NCBI GenBank assembly: GCA_023412915.1
Contig: JAEZRE010000017.1
Coordinates: 62,001 to 126,000 of the forward strand
Length of the DNA: 64,000 nt
Reading direction: 5' to 3'
From: Bacillota bacterium
Lineage (GTDB): Bacteria; Bacillota; Clostridia; Acetivibrionales; DTU013
The notes under the pieces are model-generated. The model had not been told where the DNA came from, did no database searches, and was given only the letters and a program-made list of their open reading frames with translations. The position numbers were made by a program, and so were the translations under genes. The stretch's first letter is position 1. Each line of letters starts with the position of its first letter. Positions 59,293 to 64,000 of the stretch are shown here, piece after piece.

Positions 59293-62200
59293 TTAAAAAT
59301 CCTCATCGTCCAGGTTATCACTGAATTCTTCCTCGTCTGAGAAAAGCTCTTCTCCCAGCGAATCTTCCAGATTGTCTCCGGGATTAGCGATCTCGCCTAT
59401 ATCGAAGTCGTCAATATCCAGATCTTCATCGCCCAGATCTTCTCCGATGTCCTCATAATCGCCCAGCGGAGTTTCATCCTCGCGGCCTTCGATATTGACG
59501 TTGAGATCCTCGAGATCGTCCTCGGTTGATTCCTTGATGGCGATTTCTTCTCTCTCCTCGGAGTATACCTTGACGTCCAGCGCAAGGCTCTGCAATTCCT
59601 TGATCAAAACCTTGAACGACTCAGGGATGCCCGGCTCAGGCACATTCTCGCCCTTTACTATGGACTCGTATGTCTTGACCCTTCCAACAACGTCGTCCGA
59701 TTTGACTGTAAGTATCTCCTGCAACGTATATGCAGCGCCGTATGCTTCCAGCGCCCAAACTTCCATTTCTCCGAACCTCTGGCCGCCGAACTGCGCCTTG
59801 CCTCCGAGAGGCTGCTGTGTAACGAGCGAGTACGGTCCTGTCGAACGCGCATGGATCTTGTCGTCGACCAGGTGAGCCAGCTTGAGCATATACATGTAGC
59901 CGACGGTAACGCGATTTTCAAACGGCGTCCCTGTTCTGCCATCATACAATATGGTCTTTCCGTCTTCGCCCAGATTGGCTTTCTTAAGCGTCTCAACTAT
60001 GTCATCTTCAGTCGCGCCGTCGAATACAGGCGTGGCGATCTTCCAGCCAAGCGCCTTGGCTGCGTAGCCAAGATGGACTTCGAGCACCTGCCCGATATTC
60101 ATACGTGACGGAACACCCAGAGGATTGAGGACTATCTCCAGGGGAGTGCCATCGGGGAGGAAGGGCATGTCTTCAGCGGGGAGTATCCTTGAGATAACAC
60201 CCTTGTTACCGTGTCTTCCTGCCATTTTATCTCCGACAGAGATCTTTCTCTTCTGAGCAATATAGCACCTTACCAGCTGGTTGACTCCCGGAGGCAGCTC
60301 ATCGCCATTCTCCCTCGTGAATACCTTGACGTCTACGATAATACCTGATTCGCCGTGAGGTACTCTAAGCGAAGTATCCCTGACCTCTCTCGCTTTTTCA
60401 CCGAAGATGGCTCTCAGGAGTCTTTCCTCGGCTGTAAGCTCGGTTTCTCCCTTCGGAGTGACCTTACCTACCAGAATGTCGCCTGCTCTGACTTCGGCGC
60501 CTATCCTGATGATACCTCTGTCGTCGAGGTCCTTGAGGGACTCCTCGCTGACGTTCGGTATATCGCGCGTGATCTCTTCAGGTCCGAGCTTGGTATCTCT
60601 GGATTCCGCTTCGTATTCTTCTATGTGAATCGACGTGAAGACATCCTCCATGACGAGCTTTTCGCTTATGAGGATAGCGTCTTCGTAGTTGTAACCTTCC
60701 CAGGTCATGAAGCCTATGAGTATGTTCCTGCCCAGTGCGATTTCTCCGAGCTCTGTGGACGGGCCGTCTGCGATGACATCTCCCTTATCCACCACTTCGC
60801 CCTTCCTGACGATAGGTCTCTGGTTCGTACAGGTCCCCTGGTTGGAACGTATATATTTCAGTAATCTGTAAGTATCCTTCTTTCCATCCTTGGTGCGGAT
60901 GACTATATCGCTCGCCGAAACCTTCTCTACAGTACCCGGATTTTTGGCAAGTATGACAGTCCCCGAGTCCTTCGCCGCCTTATATTCAATACCCGTACCG
61001 ACTATAGGCGATTGGGGCTTGATAAGCGGCACAGCCTGGCGCTGCATGTTCGAACCCATGAGGGCGCGGTTTGCGTCGTCGTTCTCAAGGAACGGTATCA
61101 TGGCGGTTGCCACCGAAACGAGCTGCTTGGGCGAAACGTCCATGTAATCCACTCGGTTGCTTTCCACCTGCAGTATATCGTCCCTGAACCTCGAAAGCAC
61201 CTTTTTGTCCTTGAAACTTCCGTCCTCGGCTATCGGCTCGTTCGCCTGGGCAACGATATATTTGTCTTCCTCGTCGGCGGTGAGGTAATCGATCTGTTCC
61301 GTGACCTTTCCGGCTGCCTTATCGATCTTCCTGTACGGGGCTTCGATAAAACCGTACTCGTTTATACGCGCATATGTGCTGAGAGAACCGATAAGACCTA
61401 TGTTAGGACCTTCAGGCGTCTCTATAGGACACATACGTCCATAATGCGAATGGTGAACGTCACGCACTTCGAAGCCCGCTCTCTCCCTGCTCAAACCGCC
61501 CGGGCCGAGGGCGCTCAGCCTTCTCTTGTGTGTCAGCTCTGCCAGAGGATTGGTCTGGTCCATGAACTGCGACAGCTGGCTGCTTCCGAAGAATTCCTTG
61601 ATCGCGGCTGCTACAGGCCTTATGTTGATCAGTGCCTGCGGCGTTACTATATCTATGTCTTGAATGGTCATTCTTTCCCTGACCACTCTCTCCATCCTTG
61701 CAAGACCGATTCTGAACTGATTCTGCAGAAGTTCTCCGACGCAGCGCAGCCTTCTGTTGCCCAGATGGTCGATATCATCGTCGGAGCCGACGCCGTAGCT
61801 CAAGTGAATAAGGTAATTGATAGACGATATGATATCCTCTACGGTTATATACTTGGGCACCAGTTCATCCACGTTTTCCATAATAGCCTTGTGGAGATCG
61901 GCTTCAGAGGTGTTCTCCTGCATCAGCTTCTTGAGCGTCGCAAAACGAACTTTCTCCGTTATACCGGTATCATGTATGTCAAAATCGACAAATGCATCGA
62001 GATCTACAGTTCCGTTTCCGATAATGCCTATCTTTTTTCCTTCAATATTGAGATAAACAGTGTTGATACCTGCATTCTGGATCGTCTTCGCCTTTTCCCT
62101 GTCGATTAATTCATCCTCATTTGCAAGTATCTCGCCGGTCTCGGGATGCACTATCTTTTCCACCGCTCTGTACCCTGCGATCCTGGAAGCGATCGAAAGC

Positions 62201-63033
62201 TTCTTGTTGAATTTGAAACGGCCGAATTTGGCGAGGTCATACCTCTTGGGATCGAAAAACAGGCCGTTCATCAGCGTAGTTGCGCTTTCCACCGTCGGCG
62301 GCTCTCCAGGTCTCAGCCTCTTGTATATTTCTATAAGACCTTCGTCCTTGGTCTTTGCGTTATCCTTTTGAATAGTGGCAAGGATTCTTTCATCGTCACC
62401 GAGCAGTTCGGTGATCTGAAGGTCAGTTCCATAACCGAGCGCGCGAAGCAGTACGGTAATAGGAAGCTTTCTGGTTCTGTCTATCCTGACCCACATCACG
62501 TCGTTTGAATCGGTTTCGTATTCGAGCCATGCGCCCCTGTTAGGTATTACAGTCGAGGAAAACAGCTGTTTGCCCGTCCTGTCCACCTTCTTTGCATAAT
62601 ACATTCCGGGGGATCTGACGAGCTGGCTGACTATTACCCTCTCCGCACCGTTGATGATGAATGTTCCGTTATCGGTCATCAGAGGGAAGTCGCCCATGAA
62701 TATTTCCTGCTCCTTCACCTCGCCGGTTTCCTTATTGATAAGGCGCACCTTAACCTTGAGAGGAGCCGAATATGTAGTATCCCTTTCCTTGCATTCCTCA
62801 ACGCTGTACTTGGGATTGTCGTCCTCGAGCTTGTAATCGGGAAATTCCAGTATCAGATTGCCCGTATAATCCTGAATAGGCGAGACGTCCCTGAATACTT
62901 CGCGCAGCCCTTCCTCAAGAAACCACCTGTAGGAATTCTTCTGCACCTCGATGAGGTTGGGCATTTCCAGAACTTCGTCTATTCTGGAATAGCTCATCCG
63001 TGTATTCCGGCCCAGTTGTACGGGATGTACCAT
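59293..63033 (-). CDS. rpoB: DNA-directed RNA polymerase subunit beta
   Basis: Catalytic subunit of 1246 aa, beginning MVHPVQLGRNTRMSYSRIDE. The rifampicin region FGSSQLSQFMDQTNPLAELT carries wild-type D492, H502 and S507 (positions equivalent to E. coli 516, 526 and 531), so no resistance change is seen. The C-terminal 65-70 residues form an unusual, strongly acidic tail (GDYEDIGEDLGDEDLDIDDF and beyond) after the conserved core. GAGGTGAT precedes the ATG. The leader is about 400 bases. Confidence 0.98.
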   Translation of the reverse strand: MVHPVQLGRNTRMSYSRIDEVLEMPNLIEVQKNSYRWFLEEGLREVFRDVSPIQDYTGNLILEFPDYKLEDDNPKYSVEECKERDTTYSAPLKVKVRLINKETGEVKEQEIFMGDFPLMTDNGTFIINGAERVIVSQLVRSPGMYYAKKVDRTGKQLFSSTVIPNRGAWLEYETDSNDVMWVRIDRTRKLPITVLLRALGYGTDLQITELLGDDERILATIQKDNAKTKDEGLIEIYKRLRPGEPPTVESATTLMNGLFFDPKRYDLAKFGRFKFNKKLSIASRIAGYRAVEKIVHPETGEILANEDELIDREKAKTIQNAGINTVYLNIEGKKIGIIGNGTVDLDAFVDFDIHDTGITEKVRFATLKKLMQENTSEADLHKAIMENVDELVPKYITVEDIISSINYLIHLSYGVGSDDDIDHLGNRRLRCVGELLQNQFRIGLARMERVVRERMTIQDIDIVTPQALINIRPVAAAIKEFFGSSQLSQFMDQTNPLAELTHKRRLSALGPGGLSRERAGFEVRDVHHSHYGRMCPIETPEGPNIGLIGSLSTYARINEYGFIEAPYRKIDKAAGKVTEQIDYLTADEEDKYIVAQANEPIAEDGSFKDKKVLSRFRDDILQVESNRVDYMDVSPKQLVSVATAMIPFLENDDANRALMGSNMQRQAVPLIKPQSPIVGTGIEYKAAKDSGTVILAKNPGTVEKVSASDIVIRTKDGKKDTYRLLKYIRSNQGTCTNQRPIVRKGEVVDKGDVIADGPSTELGEIALGRNILIGFMTWEGYNYEDAILISEKLVMEDVFTSIHIEEYEAESRDTKLGPEEITRDIPNVSEESLKDLDDRGIIRIGAEVRAGDILVGKVTPKGETELTAEERLLRAIFGEKAREVRDTSLRVPHGESGIIVDVKVFTRENGDELPPGVNQLVRCYIAQKRKISVGDKMAGRHGNKGVISRILPAEDMPFLPDGTPLEIVLNPLGVPSRMNIGQVLEVHLGYAAKALGWKIATPVFDGATEDDIVETLKKANLGEDGKTILYDGRTGTPFENRVTVGYMYMLKLAHLVDDKIHARSTGPYSLVTQQPLGGKAQFGGQRFGEMEVWALEAYGAAYTLQEILTVKSDDVVGRVKTYESIVKGENVPEPGIPESFKVLIKELQSLALDVKVYSEEREEIAIKESTEDDLEDLNVNIEGREDETPLGDYEDIGEDLGDEDLDIDDFDIGEIANPGDNLEDSLGEELFSDEEEFSDNLDDEDF

Positions 63034-63217
63034 TAAAAATCACCTCATAAATTATGACTTGTTGTAAATCGAACATCTCTTTCGGGTATTTTACGGACGC
63101 CATAACAAGCAAAAATCCAGAGTACCGCCGCAAAAACCCAGTACATGAAAGGCTTGCATTCATGCAATCTAACCGGATCACCAGCTTGCCAGCAAAGCTG
63201 ACGCACCGATGTATATT

Positions 63218-63247
63218 AAAGCTTTTAGTAGTATTATTAAAAGCTTT
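63218..63247 (-). other. Perfect 10-bp hairpin in the rpoB leader
   Basis: AAAGCTTTTA/TAAAAGCTTT (63218-63227 with 63238-63247) with a 10-base loop. On the minus strand it is followed by AATATAC rather than a T run, so it is not a classical terminator. It could take part in leader control. Confidence 0.4.
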
Positions 63248-63441
63248 GGGGGCTAACTCATCATGAAGCGATTTTACATTGTGCAATTTGCATAAAATAG
63301 CAGACCGTAAAATTACCTCATTAATTAATTATTAACAATTCTTGTCTTCTTTATTCCCCTGTGCTATAATCATTTTGTCGAACAAGTTCGATTGATTGTC
63401 TGAATTAAAAAGTCCAACTTCTGATTATAACGCAGTTTATA

Positions 63442-63470
63442 ATTTTAACATACCGTTGCCAACTTGTCAA
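63442..63470 (-). promoter_or_regulatory. Promoter of rpoB-rpoC operon
   Basis: On the minus strand a perfect TTGACA (63465-63470), a 17-base spacer and TAAAAT (63442-63447). Transcription would start near 63435, giving a leader of about 400 bases before the rpoB ATG. The remaining region 63034-63540 has no supported gene. Confidence 0.68.
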
Positions 63471-63533
63471 CGGATTTTTGATGTGCTATTAGCATATTTT
63501 TCCAGCTATTTCCTGAACGTTTATTAACCCTTT

Positions 63534-63570
63534 AACAAAAGGCTCCGACCAAGGAATGAAGGTCAGAGTC
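63534..63570 (-). terminator. Probable terminator of the SLH-domain gene
   Basis: Arms GGCTCCGACC/GGTCAGAGTC (63541-63550 and 63561-63570) with one wobble and one mismatch. On the minus strand TTTTGTT follows. The structure separates the SLH gene from the rpoB promoter. Confidence 0.65.
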
Positions 63571-63600
63571 TTTTATTATCGGTGCAATCAGAAAAAGAAA

Positions 63601-64000
63601 TCAATTATACTTCTTGCTATATATCCTGTAAAGAAATACTGCCGCTTCGGCTCTTGTTGCAGCGCCGCGCGGATTTATCCTGTCGCCGGAGCCCTCGATA
63701 AATCGTTCCTTTACCATAATCGCCATGCTTTCGGCAGCATATTCCGAAATCTCGTTTCTGTCTGAAAATCCTTCAAGAACCGAGGGTTCGGCAGTCTGAG
63801 CCAGTTTCAACATTTTGAGTGCGCGGGTTGTCAATACCATCATATCCTGTCTTGTTATCCGACTAGAGGGATTGAACCTGTTATTTCCATCTCCATCGGT
63901 CAGCCCGAGCTTCTTTGCGATACCAATTTCTTTATAATAATCCGTGCCGGATTTTATATCGACAAAATTGGTATCGAAGCTCGCTGAAAGGCCTAAGGTC
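63601..64000 (-). CDS. SLH-domain surface protein, 3' part only
   Basis: The reading frame runs off the right edge of the window and its start is not seen. About 132 C-terminal residues are visible. They contain two S-layer-homology modules: IKSGTDYYKEIGIAKKLGLT with RFNPSSRITRQDMMVL, and FSDRNEISEYAAESMAIMVK with INPRGAATRAEAAVFLYRIY. SLH modules bind secondary cell-wall polymers and tether proteins to the surface. The ending IYSKKYN is typical of a last SLH repeat. It occupies the place beside rpoB where rplJ/rplL usually lie. Confidence 0.88.
   Translation of the reverse strand, partial: TLGLSASFDTNFVDIKSGTDYYKEIGIAKKLGLTDGDGNNRFNPSSRITRQDMMVLTTRALKMLKLAQTAEPSVLEGFSDRNEISEYAAESMAIMVKERFIEGSGDRINPRGAATRAEAAVFLYRIYSKKYN

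Noticed and set aside
61012..62109. Long plus-strand reading frame of 365 codons opposite rpoB
   Set aside because: Shadow of highly conserved rpoB coding sequence; no independent support.
63218..63247. Terminator or attenuator in the rpoB leader
   Set aside because: The 10-bp hairpin is perfect but no T run follows on the transcribed strand; kept only as an unexplained structure.
63378..63391. LexA-like dyad TCGAAC-AA-GTTCGA upstream of rpoB
   Set aside because: The Gram-positive SOS box has four bases between the half-sites (CGAAC-N4-GTTCG). Only two are present, and it lies inside the rpoB leader, not at the promoter.

Overview
The window reads as chromosomal DNA of an anaerobic, low-to-mid GC Clostridia species. 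The evidence is the gene order rpoB-rpoC-L7Ae-rpsL-rpsG-fusA-tuf, Firmicutes-type strong ribosome binding sites, consensus sigma-A promoters, GTG and TTG starts, a stand-alone flavodiiron protein, and MecA. A GH67 alpha-glucuronidase locus and an S-layer-homology (SLH) protein point to a plant-polysaccharide degrader, perhaps near the Ruminiclostridium/Acetivibrio group. The lineage is inference. No tRNA, rRNA, CRISPR array, phage or intact transposase gene was seen.

Layout. 0-10.7 kb: an RlmD-type 23S rRNA methyltransferase, a chemotaxis receptor, an M23 peptidase with a bactofilin, a small XRE regulator, a class A penicillin-binding protein and proB. 10.7-21 kb: an aldouronate (glucuronoxylan fragment) locus. 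It holds an AraC-type sensor-regulator, a Big_2-fused solute-binding protein, an extra lipoprotein, two permeases, a second AraC regulator and divergent aguA (GH67). 21-22.7 kb: a highly palindromic 251-bp element, then proA. 22.8-26 kb: a second sugar ABC importer, also without its ATPase. 26.2-35.5 kb: an unknown small helical protein, an orphan pflA, an XRE-cupin regulator with potABCD (polyamine uptake), a PlsC/zinc-ribbon fusion, a GltS-like symporter and mecA. 35.5-40.5 kb: cell-envelope genes, namely an amidase/YibQ-deacetylase fusion, a VanW-like protein lacking its usual motif, a PRC-barrel protein and a membrane-anchored repeat protein. 40.7-49.3 kb: lon, then a transcription unit of serine hydrolase, MoxR ATPase, DUF58, DUF4129-like membrane protein and CorA. 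49.4-64 kb: flavodiiron protein, tuf, fusA, rpsG, rpsL, L7Ae-like, rpoC, rpoB, and the 3' part of an SLH protein.

How the genes fit together. Aldouronates released outside the cell would be imported by the Big_2-fused binding protein and the two permeases, powered by an ATPase encoded elsewhere. Cytosolic AguA would then remove the 4-O-methylglucuronic acid, under two AraC regulators, one of which senses outside the membrane. Penicillin-binding protein, M23 peptidase, bactofilin, amidase fusion, VanW-like protein and the MoxR cluster form a broad envelope-building set. Lon and MecA serve protein turnover. The right-hand block is the core transcription and translation operon.

The least explained signals are the 251-bp palindromic element, the 33-bp tandem repeat that begins at the corA stop codon and runs into the lon upstream region, the non-lipoprotein Big_2-fused binding protein beside an extra lipoprotein, and several unusual domain fusions. 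All functional calls come from reading the sequence. No database search was run.
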